NCBI GenBank assembly: GCA_914767715.1
Contig: OU612065.1
Span: 26,476,001 to 26,540,000 of the forward strand
Reading direction: 5' to 3'
Source of the DNA: Membranipora membranacea
Taxonomy: Eukaryota; Bryozoa; Gymnolaemata; Cheilostomatida; Membraniporidae
Length of the DNA: 64,000 nucleotides
Below are positions 23,801 through 38,800 of the stretch, one piece after another. The notes under the pieces are model-generated. The model did not search any database and had not been told where the DNA came from. It saw nothing but the letters and a program-made list of their open reading frames with translations. The position numbers and the translations under genes were made by a program. Position 1 is the first letter of the stretch. The number at the start of each line of letters is the position of its first letter.

Positions 23801-26800
23801 GGTTGTTGGGGAAGTGTTTCAAAGGTATCCATTTTAACCATATTTCATCTTCTAAATCTTGGGTCTGCGGTGAGTTTTGTGTTTTTCACACTGCTTATTT
23901 AGCTGTCCCTTTATTTATTGATCTCTTGCTGCTGGCTCCTATATTTTGAATTATGCATACTAGATTGATGAATTTATGGCGATTCATAAAACTGTACAGT
24001 GTGAAGCATTGTTGACTGTATTTTTCAGGCGTAATCAAAATGTACCGATGAAGAAGATGAAATCTGGAAGAGGAAGGGGCAAATCTAAATCCTATCATCC
24101 ATATAAGTGTCCGTTCTGTGCAAAGAGGTTTGAGAAACCGAGTCAACTACAGAGGCATCTTAGAGTACATACAGGTCAGTGGTTGTGTTATTTGATGATA
24201 TTTTTATATCTAATGTTTGTGGCCTTGTGAAATGGTGATCAATTTGTTGCATGGTGCACTCACTTACTCTCTGAAACTAAATAAAGATAGGCTGCCAAAA
24301 TCTTAAAACATATTGTCTTATGGTACCACAGTTTTACTAAAACGTTTATTCTCAAACCCCATAATAGTATTATCAGGCTGACCCTGAAATTACTTAAATG
24401 ATGCTCCATTTTGTCTATTTAGGGGGAAATTCTGAAATACTGTTACCAATCTCATTTTGGCAGGATTTCAAATATAATATTTATGCACACACTCTGTAAA
24501 AGAACTCCAAGGACAATCTCATTGAAAACAGGCTGTGACTTCCATTACCATCACTGATGATGTTTTTTGTTATGCTGGTTTTTCATTGCCTGGACAGTGG
24601 GACGGGCCAAAAATGGTTGTCGTGATCATCAAATTGTCATCTGTTGACATATTTATCTAGGTCCCATGAATAAATGCATTCCAGAAGAGTCTCATAATAT
24701 TTCACTACTCATAAAGTGAATGTAAGGTAGCTAATTTCACAACTTAAACCATGCTTGAATGGTAAGCTTTTCCTTCTGCGAGTACTTAACTCCTCAGGGT
24801 AATGTTCTGTATCCATACCTCTCTGCCTTAGAGAGCTATCAACTCTCATTGTAGGACAGTTTTTGATTGGCTTTGACAATCGTTCTGCATAAAAAGCTCC
24901 GAAATCTGTAACCTTCAATATGCGATAGTTGAATAAGATGTCGATAGGCTTTGCCAAAGACCAACCACACAACACTTTGTTGTGCGGTTTATCTATGGTC
25001 TTTGCTGTGAAACAGGGGGTCTTTCAATAAGTATAAGCGATGCTTTACTAAAGCAAGTTATCACTATCACATCGCTCAAAATTATCACACAACTGGTCTT
25101 TCAATTAGACAAAATCGCTCCCGAATCGCTCAGTCATAATGTATATAGTTCTATCAATAACTGAGCTATATGAAAGCGAGAGCCTCGCAGGTATCGCTCA
25201 CTCACTGAAAGCCCCCCCCCCCCCCCCCCCAGCATCAGAAAGTTCTCCTCAACCTCAAATTGTTCTTTGCTGTAACACTTTCCTGAAATACTATTTTCTC
25301 TATTAGGAGAGAGACCGTATGAGTGTAATGTATGTAAGAAGACTTTCACACAGAAGGGAGCTCTTCAGCTCCACGAGAGAACACACGCTGAGCTGAGGCC
25401 GTATAAATGTACTCACTGTCCTATGAAGTTCTCACAGAAAGGCAATCTTAGAGCTCATATCAATGTGAGTAATATCTACTAGAAAAAAGGCTGAATGTGA
25501 CATTTTCCTGGATATGCTTTGGTGAAAATTATATCCACTGGCAATGGTCAAAGCTAGACTTTCACAAAATATATTCCTGTTCACAATGATAATTAAAATC
25601 AGGGGCAGATAACCTAGCATAGTAAATCTTTGAGTTACCTGTTTATAGAACCCACTACGCTGCATGTTTTATAGTTGAAATTCCGGGATTATTTTCAGTG
25701 TTTAAAATTTGTGACTTGCACCACTTGCTAATTTGCTCCTCTGGATTTGTGTTGTAGAGAGCTCATAACAACGCTTCCAACACGTTCAAGTGTACAGAGT
25801 GCAGCTGTTCGTTTAAAAGACTTGGTGCTCTGAACGCACATATCAGCAGAATGCACACAACAGCCAGTGACTCACTGCAGGCATCAGCTGCTGTGCTTGG
25901 TAAGTTATTGAGATGAGATTTATTTAACCCTTACGTACATTATTGAAATAATGTTTTTAATTTGAGTGGTTAAAATACTGTGGCAATTTTTACACATTGC
26001 CACATTTAAAAACAATTCAGAGGTCACCCGCTTGACTCTGAGGTGCAGGTATTATGCTGTATAACATGTCAAAGTGTGTGATATTCATTGTTCATAGGTA
26101 GTAGTCCAAGGGACTATCATCTTGTATATGTTTTTTATTGTACAAAGAAATTTCTCCAGTAAATAGCATTTTGTCCCCATGAATGGCGACCAATTTAATG
26201 TTTCATGAATGATTCGCAACATTCCTCCACAAATCACCAATCATAACTCAATCCACTTGCAGTCTTATCCCAACCCCCCACCACTCACCTCCACAGCATA
26301 ATTTCGCCCTTTCACTTACGCCCAGATCTGAACCCCTGCATTCACAAGCAATTTAAAATCAGGAGTGGTCTGACGGTTAAGGGTATAGACTTGTGATCTT
26401 ATGATCCAGGTTTGATTCCCGGCGCCGGCTGTCATTTCTGATTTGGCACTGGCAAGCCATTCATCCTAGCCAGGTCTGTTCGGATCAGGACCATAAATAC
26501 AGGACTACTGTGTGCTTGCATGCAGTATAAAGATCCCCCTCTGCCTCTTCGAAAAAAGAGTAGCCGGCAACGGCGGGCAAGGGTATAGGGTACTACCCCA
26601 CACAAGCCACCCGAGCTTAAGGGGGCCCGTTAAATAGGGCGGTCAAATAAGACCTAGTGCATAGAAAAAAAAAAAATCCCTCCACCAAAAACAAAAATCC
26701 GAAATGGATAAGATAATTTTATTTTTCTAACAACTTTTTGAAAAGTTGGTGAACCATTCTGTTGTATATCCTTACAGCTGGAGAAGGGACATCTAAGAAT

Positions 26801-29800
26801 GCGAGTCAAGCATCAATCATAGATAATGTGGTACAACAGATATTAGCTGAGGCAAGTCTGGAGAAACAGGGAGATGTGGAAAGTCGTAAGAGGGATCTCA
26901 ATAAAGTGAGTTATATTAACATATCAATAACTTGGGTGCTCATGATTTGAAAACAAAATGCAATGCTACCATAAAGTAGCAAATGTATATAAAAAAAAGC
27001 TAAGTCATTAAAATGAATACATTTTTTGTAGCCCTTTCAAGTGTTCTTTTTGTGTAAGGGTGCCGGGCTAATCAACATATCTAATCTTCATCATGGCAAT
27101 TAAATACCCCCCATCTTGACTTATTTGAAACAATCTTCATGGCACACAATGTATGACATTGAGCCCTCTTTGCTTTGAATCTGTATTGAGTACCCCCATG
27201 TTTCCCTTCACAGACAGTGCAGGAGGCCTTGGCCGCTGACAGTAATGTGAATACTGATATTCTCTCACAAGCTCTGTCTAACAGCGGGCTCATGCCTGCT
27301 GGTGACGAGGACACGCAACTCCTAAAAGAGAAACTAGTCACAGCTGTCACACAGGCATTTGCTAGTCTGGAGACAGCTGACGAGACAGAGCACGGTACCA
27401 GAGTTATACTCAGCGACTCTGCTGAAGGGCTGAAGAAAAGTCTGCACACTGTTCGAAAGGTAGATTTATAAATATTGTGAAACACCCAAAATGTAATGTT
27501 GGTTCTAGGTTCAAATTTTAACAACAACATATATAACAGCCACAAAGCCAGCAAAAATTGTTGCTTCAACATTATAAATTCATCTTAGTATTTGAAGATC
27601 AACACCTGTTTGTCTGTTACAATGATTAGTTGTCAACCAAGGTTGATCCTAGCCTTATTTCACATGAAAAGTTGTGTTTCAGGTTGGAGGCATCAGATGG
27701 CATCAGTGTCAATACTGTACCAAAGAATTTAAGAAACCCAGTGATTTGGTTAGACACATCAGAACTCACACTCATGAGAAACCTTATAAGTGTCAACAAT
27801 GTTACAGGTATGTAGAACAAGTCTGAGATGTACTCAATGAACTAAAACCCTTTAGTTCATTTGATGTACTTCTCATAATTCATTGAAGTACTTCTCATAA
27901 TTCATTGATGTACTTCTTTAGTTCATTATTCATTTGATCAACATGGGGATTTGATGCCTTGATCAGTGTGAACACTTCTTCACTGAGATATTATTAGCAT
28001 TGCAGGGTATTGATCTTGTTCTGAATGCAGATGTGAATGGGGTAAAAAAAGACAAACCCTAGTAGTTTTACGTGTAGATTGACACTGAAGTTTACGAGTT
28101 ATACCATGAAAATATAATCTTCCATTTATACATTAACCACATTATGTATGGGCCTCTCAAATCAAAAGTGTTTAAATGAAAATGTGAAATACTACATCGT
28201 TGCCCCTCCAAATGTAGATAATTTTTTATCCAGTTTGCCTGCATTTTGGTGTGTTCCTTTCCACTGATAAGCTGCAGGCTGATCAGTAGGGGAAAACAAT
28301 TCCGAATGCAGGCAAACTGGATAAAACTTGGTCTACTCTAATAATAATCTGATGTCATACATGATGATTTAAAAACCTTCTTCTTCATATAGATCGTTCA
28401 CAGTGAGAAGTACGTTGACTGCACACATGAGGACACATTCTGGTATAAAGGGATTCAAGTGTGATATCTGCGAGAAAATGTTCGCTACTCACGGCAGTCT
28501 CAATATTCACATGAGACTTCATACAGGTATGTCGGCTCTACGATCCTTACCTAGTCATCTTTCTACTAGAAAACTGCAAAAATCACTTTCTGAGAGCTCC
28601 TAGGTGAGGGAGCAAGACCTGCAAGGGGTGTTGTTCCCAAATCACTCGTGAGCGATCTGGGAAAGAAATTTTCTAATTAGAAGACAAAAGAAGCGATAAT
28701 TTTGATCGAAGTGATAGTGGTTATTTGTTGTAAAAAGCATCACTTACCCAAATTGAAATACCCCTCTGCATCACTTACGTATCTCTGCCAGATAGATTCT
28801 TAAATTAAATGATGTGCATGATTTTATTCTTAAGGGTTCAGCTTCATTCTGATGTAATTCAATGCAAATGATATCCATCTATGAATAATTATTCAACTTC
28901 CCATAACTCGTGTCATATTTAATTTTGTAGGTTCCAAACCGTTCATCTGTAATGTATGTGGTAAGGCGTTCCGAACATCTGGTCATCTTAAGAACCATGA
29001 GACTTCTCATTTCAAAGACTCTGAGAGACCGAGAAGAATAGCTGGACCTAGATTAGCTAAAGCTGATACTCTACCCAGTCTGCCTGACATTGAATTGCCG
29101 GTATGGATCTGAAGCTATCGCATTGTTCCAAAACTCAAAATCGCTAAGTTACCACTGGATTTCTTTGAGATCATCATTCATCACTGATCCTGTAGTTCTA
29201 AACATCGCTGCTCTCTAAGTTGATGGTATAGACAGCAGTTGAGTCATGATTGTTTGAGTCAGAACAAACCAAAGAATTCCTATATTAAGTGATTAAATCC
29301 AGGTGAGCGGGGAATTTCAGAAATATAATATTTCATAAGTTTTGACATGCAATCCTGTGTTATTTTGATTAGAAAGAAATAAAGTAAATGTCTATCTATC
29401 TATACCTTGTAGGAGCCCATAGTGATAACAGATTCAGGATTAGTGCAGCAGCCACCTCGACACAGCCAGGCGTACCAGCAGCTAATGGGAGAGACGGCAC
29501 ACGACAGACCACACAAGTGTACCTTCTGTGCTATGGCCTTCAAGAAATCAAGTCATCTTAAACAGCATATCAGATCACATACTGGTTAGTAAAGAGGACA
29601 TCAATTATAACAGCATGAGATATGAGATTTCTGATTCTGGTTGATGATGACTCATCATTGTATATTTTATTTACAACCTTATACTTAATATTCTAGTTGA
29701 GGTTTACAATTACGTAAAGCACCATTTGACTGTCTGCTTGGTATTTGAAATTGTAGATGTAAATATTGTTAATGATGAAAAAAATTGGGTATGCATGAGT

Positions 29801-32800
29801 GGTGGAAAGCAGGCATGATAATCATGGAGTGTTCTGATCCAGCCACCCAGTGGGTTAGCATGCATGTTCTTCACTTCAAAGTGATGGTGCTGTGAGAATG
29901 TGGGTGTGGGTGTTGAGAAAATACACCAATACCCATCTCTATTTTCATTCATCATATATTTCTCGTGTAACATAATACAAATGGTTTTATTTGTTAACAG
30001 GTGAGAAGCCGTATCAGTGTGTACAATGTACCAGAAGTTTTGTATCCTCTGGCGTTTTGAAGGCTCACATGAAGACTCACACGGGCGCTAAAAATTACAA
30101 ATGTCTCATCTGTGACACAACCTTTACGACTAACGGCAGCCTGAAGAGACATCTCAGTACTCATAGTGAGGTCCGGCCTTACATGTGCCCTTACTGTCAG
30201 AAAACATTCAAAACCTCCGTCAACTGTAAGAAGCACATGAAAACTCACAAGTAAGTTGTGATAAAGATTAAATAGGGATAAGGACTTTTTGTTTGGTTTG
30301 TCATGTGCCGCCTCCTCCAATCAGCTGGTATGTTTTTCCACTCTGGCATAGCAACCGCCTGTTAATGATATGGTGACCCAGTGAGCCGATTGTTTTAGAT
30401 ATATTCATATTATAACCACTAATATCATGAAATTCTCTCTGCAATTTGGTTTGAGTTTGAGCCTCACAGAACATGTATCATTGCTCTGCGTAAAAACACA
30501 ATACCACCTCATTTGATGGTGTAGGTCTCAGTGAGGTAAACCTGTAGTTCAGGGGTAATGCTGTCTTAGATCGTCAGCCTTGTTGTTGCAGGCATGAATT
30601 AGCCATGGCTCTACAGTCTGAGAATATGGGGGACCCTGTAGTCACCGACCTACAAGCTTTACAAAATGCAGCACAATCTCAGTCTAGAGTACAGGGTGGT
30701 GAGCCTACACTGATCACCTCAGTTAATCCTCAGACCTCTGATCCGTTAGGGGTGGCAGACTCCACCCTCATGACTGGTGTGAATCAGCAGTACCTCACCT
30801 CAGGCAATGATGATCTGGATGAGAATAGAACTGATACTATTATCCAGGATGGACAATTCTCACTGAATACTCAGGTACTGAGCTCCAAATTTCCTCAGCA
30901 ACTGCTTTTTGCTAAGTCGGTATCGTTTCAGTACCTTCTTATGAAAATATTGTATTCTGTCACGTTTGGTTAAAAATAAAATGTATTGTAGTCTTTTAAA
31001 AATTGAAATTATAAAATATTTCTTCTAAATGAGACTGAATTTAAAAACTGCACGCATTGTGCCCTACAACATTGTCTTCGTATCTCTCTTCTATTCTCTA
31101 GAACTTGCTTTATGTACCAAATTCTCTCTCCTTAGACATATCAAATGTTGTTGTCTCAAATATAATTCCGCATTTTCTTGTTTGTTTGCAGTTTATAAGT
31201 CAGAATCTTGGATATAATGACAGACAGATATTAGCTCAGAACTTTATTGGCAGTAATCAACAGAACCTGAATCAACTGAACTACAACCAGCCGTATACCC
31301 TGGACTTAGGCTCCCTGGGCAGTACAAATATCTCTAATATCCTACAACCAAGGTAATACAGGACACAATCACAAGTTTGACTTGTGATTTTTACCCAAAC
31401 CATATCCTTATGTACTTGTCTACATCAAAGCACTATTTCTAACGCTTGGGTATTTTTCATCTGAATTTTCAATTTATAACAAATTGATTGCCTCAGTAGT
31501 TTAACTCTCCAATTAAAAACACTAATTCATTGCACTATGGTAGGGTTAAAACAAAACTTATCTTGTATCGTTGTGAAAAAAATTGAACTGAGATCGTCTT
31601 CTAAGGTTGTTGCATTGAATGCAAACATGCAGCTGATACTTTTGTTGTGTATTCTATGCAAAGATTTGAGGCGAGATTTAAGATAAGACTCTGTCTGTCT
31701 GTTTCAGAAATTCAGAGGTGCAGGTAACTCAGAAGGACAAGTCCGATCAGCCAGCTCCAATTTATACTGGAGATGCAGGTGACGGTCAAGTGGAGGGAGT
31801 TCAAGGTCAGGCTACAGAAGGGCAGACAACTCACATCATAAATAGTGAGAGCTTGGTCACTGATGGTACGGGAGTGTCAGGACCACAGAAGATCACAATC
31901 ATACAGCAAGCAGGTTGGTTCTCATACTTTCCATGCTCATCAATGAGGATTCCAATAAACAAGACGGGCTTTAAGAGCAGCTCAGACACTAAAATGGTTA
32001 AATTTAGCACAATTGATGTTTTGTTTTTGAAAACAAGCATGGTAACCTTTCGATATATTTCATTGACTTTCTGTTTATGTTGAAAACAAGCATTGTCACC
32101 TTTGATGTTTTTCATGGATTTTATTCAATCTAGGAGGAGCTATCATAGCTGAAGTGACGAGCACTGTGCCCGTTGTTGAGACACACCAGCCGTCTACAGA
32201 GCCTGATGAAGCAGACACTGAGCACACTGACTTAGCTGATGAGACAGCAGATGATGATCAGCCTATGGATGATGAGCCAGCGGAGCAGCCTGAAGAGCAG
32301 GCAGAGGAAGAGGATAACCAGGAGCCTGAGGAGATGGAGGTATTTTTATGTTACCTTCCTCTTTATCATCTTGCTCCGGATTAACTGCTTGACAACGGGG
32401 ATAATAAGATATTTGTCTTGTGTTTGCGAAGAGAGTGGCTGAAGTTATTCGAGCCAACCTGGGTACAGGTCTCAGGACCCATAGTACTCAAGCCATCAAA
32501 CAAAACAAAACTTAAAACAAATATGTAATTTGAATGGTAGTGAATTAATTCTGCTTGATACGGTGAGAAAGATCTTTTCACGCTAGCAGTTGAACCTAAT
32601 AATTTTTAATCATCACCATGATTGCGAAAGGGAGTTTGATGACATCATGTCATAAAAAAGATATGTAGAATAGAAGACCAGCCACATATTTAATTTTTTT
32701 TCATATAGGATAGTGAAGAAGATGAAGGGATGATTAAACCAAAGGACCCACCACAGATGGGAGTGGGCAAACGTCGATATGACTGCACAAAGTGTGACAA

Positions 32801-35800
32801 AACGTTCCCAAAACTGGGCCTCCTCAAGAGACATCTACAAAAACATGCTGGTAAGTCTATGGTCACTTATGAAACATTTCTTTACTTCGTATTTTGGATA
32901 TTTTTAAGTTTGAATTAATGTCCTTTTTTGCCCAATACCTTGCACGTTTTTTTTAGGTTGTATGTAGTTTTAAAGTTGGCTCTGTATCTAGGGAACCATA
33001 CAATCACATGTATTTTTTTGCAGAAAATTATGATCATATCATTCAAATTTACGTTTTGATTTTGTAGCGCAAAAACCTTTCCAATGTAAGAAATGCAAGA
33101 GAGCGTGTGTGAGCCAGGTGGCACTACAGAAGCACATGAAGTCACATACTACCAGTAAAGAATACCTCTGTGAGATGTGCAGCTCCACCTACTACAGTAA
33201 GGCCTCCCTCAACAAGCACATGATGACACATGCCACCTTCAAAGCCTTCAAGTGTCAGTACTGTGACAGTCACTTTGAGACTAGCCGACTGAGAAGTCAG
33301 CACGTGGAGGAGGCACATCAAGCACCTGTTACCTCTGCGATGACAGCTGTGCCTCCAAGTCAGATCACATCTGGCGGTGATGGTAGGTTTTCAAGTTTAT
33401 GGTCCAACGTTGAAAGTGCAACTCGCATGTTCCAGTTTATTTACTTTTGTTGAAGCTTCTGGTTGTGATAAAACCAGTCATAATAAGGATGACATCAGGC
33501 GAGTTTTTATGTGAAAAACATATGGATTATCAAATCAGTACATGAAAGTACCTGACAATCTTTCCCAGATCACACCGTAGCTTAAAGTTTGGACTCTTTG
33601 AACAGAAAAATGGTCACAAAATAACGCAGTTTGATGAATATGTGTTGTATGCTCGCCTTACCATCACAACACAGCTTCTGTAAAAGATTAATGAATATCA
33701 GTAATTTGTAGGCGGAATACATGTAGTGAAGCCTGCACGCACTCGAGCTTCCCGTAACAGTATAGTAATGGTTGGCTCAGAATTCCTATCTTCTCTACCG
33801 TCTGAGGATCTCACAGCTCCCAAACCCTTGACCAGTGTGGGGCACAGCCGGGGTGTGGAGCTGGACCCTGTGACTGTCAGTGAGAGGGTCCTAATAGAGG
33901 CTGCTGCCGAGAGAGATCGAGTCAGCGAAGTCATGGATAGAGAAAAAGTGGTGAGTATTAGATTATATTATGAGTTTGTATGTGTATGACATAGAGTTAT
34001 TATATACTATAATATAATAATATAATGACTCTATGGGTGTATGACTTTGACTTGTTGTTGATAGCAAATTGTAGTATGTTAATGACAAAGAAACTTGTTG
34101 CAGACTGCAGATACTGCCAGTTTCCTCTGAACTTGCTACCTGACTGAGGTAAGCAAGGTGAAATATGGCTCCAACCCCTTATCCATGAACCAGTCCTTTC
34201 ACCGATTTCATGATTGAGACAAGATTATTTCTGTTTGCTTTCCTTATACTATGATAATTAAAATATTTCAGAATGAGAAGTTGGCTCAGATGCCAAAACA
34301 CCCACACCAGTGTAAGGTCTGTCCTCGCAGCTTTAAGAAGCCCAGTGATCTGATTCGTCACTTCAGAATACACACTGGAGAGAAGCCTTTCACCTGTGAT
34401 AAGTGCTGCAAATCCTTCACTGTCAAATCAACACTGTTATCTCATCTCAAAACTCATAAAGGCCGTAAGTTATCTTTTATTGAAATTTACTTGACAATTA
34501 CTGGACAATTCCTTTCTCATACACCCTATCTCCAACATAATTCAAAATTTTTATTGCTCATATTGCCCCCAGTAATGTTTTATCCATCATAAAATGTGTC
34601 ATTATGTTTGCAAATGTCTTAAATTTTTCTAAATGATGTCAACATATTTACCTCTTATTTTTCTAGATGAGAAAGTCTACCACTGCCATCTGTGTAACTC
34701 ACCATTCGCCACAAAGGGTACACTTAAAGTACACATGAGACTGCATACCGGTGCTAAACCGTTCAAGTGTAACCAGTGCGACGCAACATTCAGAACATCG
34801 GGACACAGGAAGTGTCACATGCTCGGTCATAACAAGGAAGCTAACAAACAGAACAGAGCTTCGAGACAGGCTACGAGAATTACCGAACAATTACCACAGG
34901 TAAACTCGAGCATTGGATACAATATTCGAGCTTTCACCTTTTATTTCTCCCATCACCTATTACATTCTTTGATTCCAAATATAGATTTTAGCCGACATTT
35001 GTAAGGTTCGTGGATAGAACGTCATACTGGGGGAATTTCTTATTGAAATCTTTCCACACTCATCATTTTCCTATCAGCAATATTTAAATTCCAATAATCA
35101 ACTAATCAACCAGACAGTTGCATATTTTGATGCAAAACACCCATTCTGCCTAGTGTTAGTCCTCATCAAGGCCCGACCCGAGACTTGGTATTGAAATAGT
35201 TTCGACAATACAATAAACTCACATTCTTTCTGTTTTATTGCAATGATTTATTTATTTGATACAGGGAGCACAGTTCATAAATCTGGATAGTCTGAATGCT
35301 CAACAGAACACAACTAGTGTACTGAACATGGAACCAGTTATAGCTATAGGTGACGCTCAGGCAGCGATACCTGCTTTAGATGGTTAGTAAGCATTTTTCA
35401 CTATTCTTTCAATATCAGTGTGAATTTCTTCAGTCAATCCTAATCATATGTCTTTGATAGACTCCTTTGCACTGTATAAGAAATGGTGCCTGATAAATAT
35501 CTATGGTGACTTTGAATGTGTACTCGATTTATGCAACATGTTGCGTGCCATGATATTCAATATTTTTATCATCTTTCCTACTACAGTTAAAGAGCATTTT
35601 CGCTGCTACACGAGATCTAAGTAGGATACGTAGACTTAAAATATCTATATTGTCATTATTATGTCTATGGTAGGATAACACAACAACAACAAAAACTAAA
35701 ATAACGGACAATTACGAACATTGTTTCAGGTATCCAGCTACAGCTCACTAACACCATAACAGGACAGCCTGGTATACAGATTACTGGTATAGACCCTGCT

Positions 35801-38800
35801 ATGCTGACCCAGCCCCTACCTCTACATATAGATAATAACTTACTAGCTCAGTTACAGCAGGGGGGGAATCTTAATATCACATTCAACGCTAGTGGTGCTA
35901 TGACCGGTGCCCAGGCAGTGCCTATATCGGCTGACCAACAATTCATACAGGTATGTATTCACAGGGGAACATGAAAAAATTTGGCGAATTAATGTCAAAT
36001 CAAAAATTATGAAATCCTGTCAGATTGCCAAGGGTTTCATGTCATGTATCCTCTGTGGCATCTTGAACAGTAGTACAGGTTCCAGCTATGCACCACTTAG
36101 AGTGGACTATGATAATTATCTGATCAGGACTGTGAAGCTGCCAGAGTTATAAGGCAGTATAGATTACAGTACATAATGTGATAAAGTAATTCCCTGGCAG
36201 AAGATTTGCAAAATCTTGAAGTTGTGTTCTCTTCTCTTTTATGCACTCCTATCATTTCCAGTTACATTGTAAGTGCACATCAACATCTTATATCTCATAA
36301 TAGATAACAACAGATAATGAGATGCTGCAGCAGGCGACATCACAGGCAGGTGCTGTGACAGTTATCAATACTTCTGAGACCACACAAGATGAGAATCAGC
36401 TGTCACATGTTCAGATGGGTGACATCTCTACTAGTGTGACTGGTCATGTGTCAGCGGAAGGCAACTCTGTCACTACATCAGGCTTGCTTACTTCTGAGGC
36501 TCAGGTATTGGTTTGCATTTTACTTAAATGTAAATATCATAGTTTCTTATCATATTGTGAACATGAACTCCCATAGGAATTCGTACTGTAAAAAGTGCAC
36601 ACCTCGCCAAGCCTTGATTTTTAACGATTATGCGCTTTTTACCATGTTAGGTTCCCATTTATTGCTTTGCCCAAAGCTCTGGCGCTACTTAGTATATCAC
36701 CTTCCCATCGTTAATATGGTATATAATATGAGATTTATTTACTCTTGAGTTAATCTACAAACTTCATGAGTTTTTTAGGTGCAATGCACAGCTGTGTATC
36801 GCTATAAATTTTCAATGGTTGATAGGTGACCCTCACACATTAGGAAATGAGCACAAGATTAATGTTGTTATGAGCATAGTTGAGCTTTTTTTTATTCTTT
36901 ATCTCAGGATGCAGGAGAAGATTTATCCTCTATGCCTCATATGGCAGTGATAGACACTAGTCAGCCTGGTACCAGTATGACTATGGACGATGCCGGAGAA
37001 GTTCATATACAAACCGGCAGCATTGTGCATAGTCAGCAACCAGGTATGTAAAGTGAATAAAGAGGCAGCAAGATGTAGTAAAAATTGAAGTAATTGTATA
37101 TTTAGTTGGAAAAGAACCTGAATTTATTTGCTGCATAACCATTTGTGACAATGTATGTGGTAGGCGTATTTGGGGGTTTATCTCTCATGTTCATGCTCAT
37201 GTTTTGAATGACCAGTTTCCTGATACTATTAAATCATGCCAGTCCGAAGCTTCTAGTGCAAAAATGGCCTGATTGTAAAGAGTACAGATTAATACCATTG
37301 TGTCAGCTCCTGTTTATAATAAAGAGTGGCTCTCACCCTGAACTGGGCTGTTTGATTGCAATCTGACATGTTTATGCAGGTGAGATGCCCAGACAGATTA
37401 TGACAGCTGTATTATCTTGTATTTTGACATGTTTATGCAGGTGAGATGCCGACAGAGCCTATGATAGAGATATCAGTATCTGAGAGAAGAGGTCGAGCCT
37501 CTAACACTGCTGTTATAGTGGAGGAGGATGAGGAGGAGAGTGATGATGACTTAACTGATATCAATAATCTACCCGACTCTGCGCTTGTCTGTCATGTAAG
37601 TAGATGAAGTGTTCATATAAAATGAATATTGACCATCGGAGCTGAGAAAAGTGCACAAAAGTGTAAAATAAATCCGTTTATATAAATTTGTTTACATAAA
37701 TTTGTTTTTAAAATATGTTTATATCCGGATATTTGTCATTTAAAAATACCCCCTCTCCGCCTGCCTACCCTGTAAATTGTGACAGGGCATTTTTTGTATA
37801 CAATTGACCATGTCAGAATCAGCAATCAATGATATTACTGAGGACGATTTGATCCTGTATTCTGTTTGGCGTAGTTGATAGACCTAGAAACGTATACCTT
37901 CTCTTTAGGCCTGTTGCTATCTGCTCAACTTGACTGGAACACTCATATCAATCAACGAGCATCTTATTTGAGATTTTGGCTAATGTGTTTACGTATAAAA
38001 TATCTGTTGTCATTTTTATAGTCATTTTTATATGTAGATTTGTAACAAGATAACCAAAGACGAGAATCAGCTGGCTGAACACTTGGTTGCTCATGACGAC
38101 AACTTTGCGCTGGCCAGAATTAAGAAGATAAACAAATGCCAGGTGTGCAAGAAGCAGTTTGACAAACCGAGTCAGCTGGAGCGACACATCAGGATTCACA
38201 CAGGTACAGCTCAGATTTGAGTTCACAACATAGACTTAATATGTAGTAAATAGTATATAGTATATAATATATAGTTTATAATATATAGTATAGTATATAG
38301 TATATAGTATATAAAGTCTATGGTTCATAATAGTGTTACATCCTGACCACCCGTTTATATTCTTGGTTTGGAAACCGTTTGTCAATATTTTTATTGGTAC
38401 AATTGTGGGCTTGATCAGCAGAGTATATTTCTGACTGTAGATTTCACTGGAGGTACATTTTTGGTCTCTTTATTATCCACTGTGAAAACCACAGTCCATT
38501 GGTTTGCAGCCTAGAAAGCATATCCAATCTAAATGGAATCAAATTTTAAAATATGGAAGAGCAGGAAATATTGGGAGGTTTGAATTTCAATAGTTCAATA
38601 ATGTTTTGCTTTTGCTGAAATCTCACTCCCATTCATGCGGCCTCCCAACAGGTCAATCAATTTGTTGCTGTAAATTCCTCCTTCATGCTCTGCTACATTC
38701 ATCTATTCAATTTGCTCTTCAACCTGCTGACCCATAGGTTAAACCATCGTCAAAGCTTTGTCTACGGTTCAAACAGATTCTGTTCCTCCTGAGGGCATCC

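Noticed and set aside
27081-27572. 163-codon minus-strand open frame
   Set aside because: It is antisense to the exon at 27214-27459 of ZNF236, whose sense frame is fixed by splice phase on both sides.
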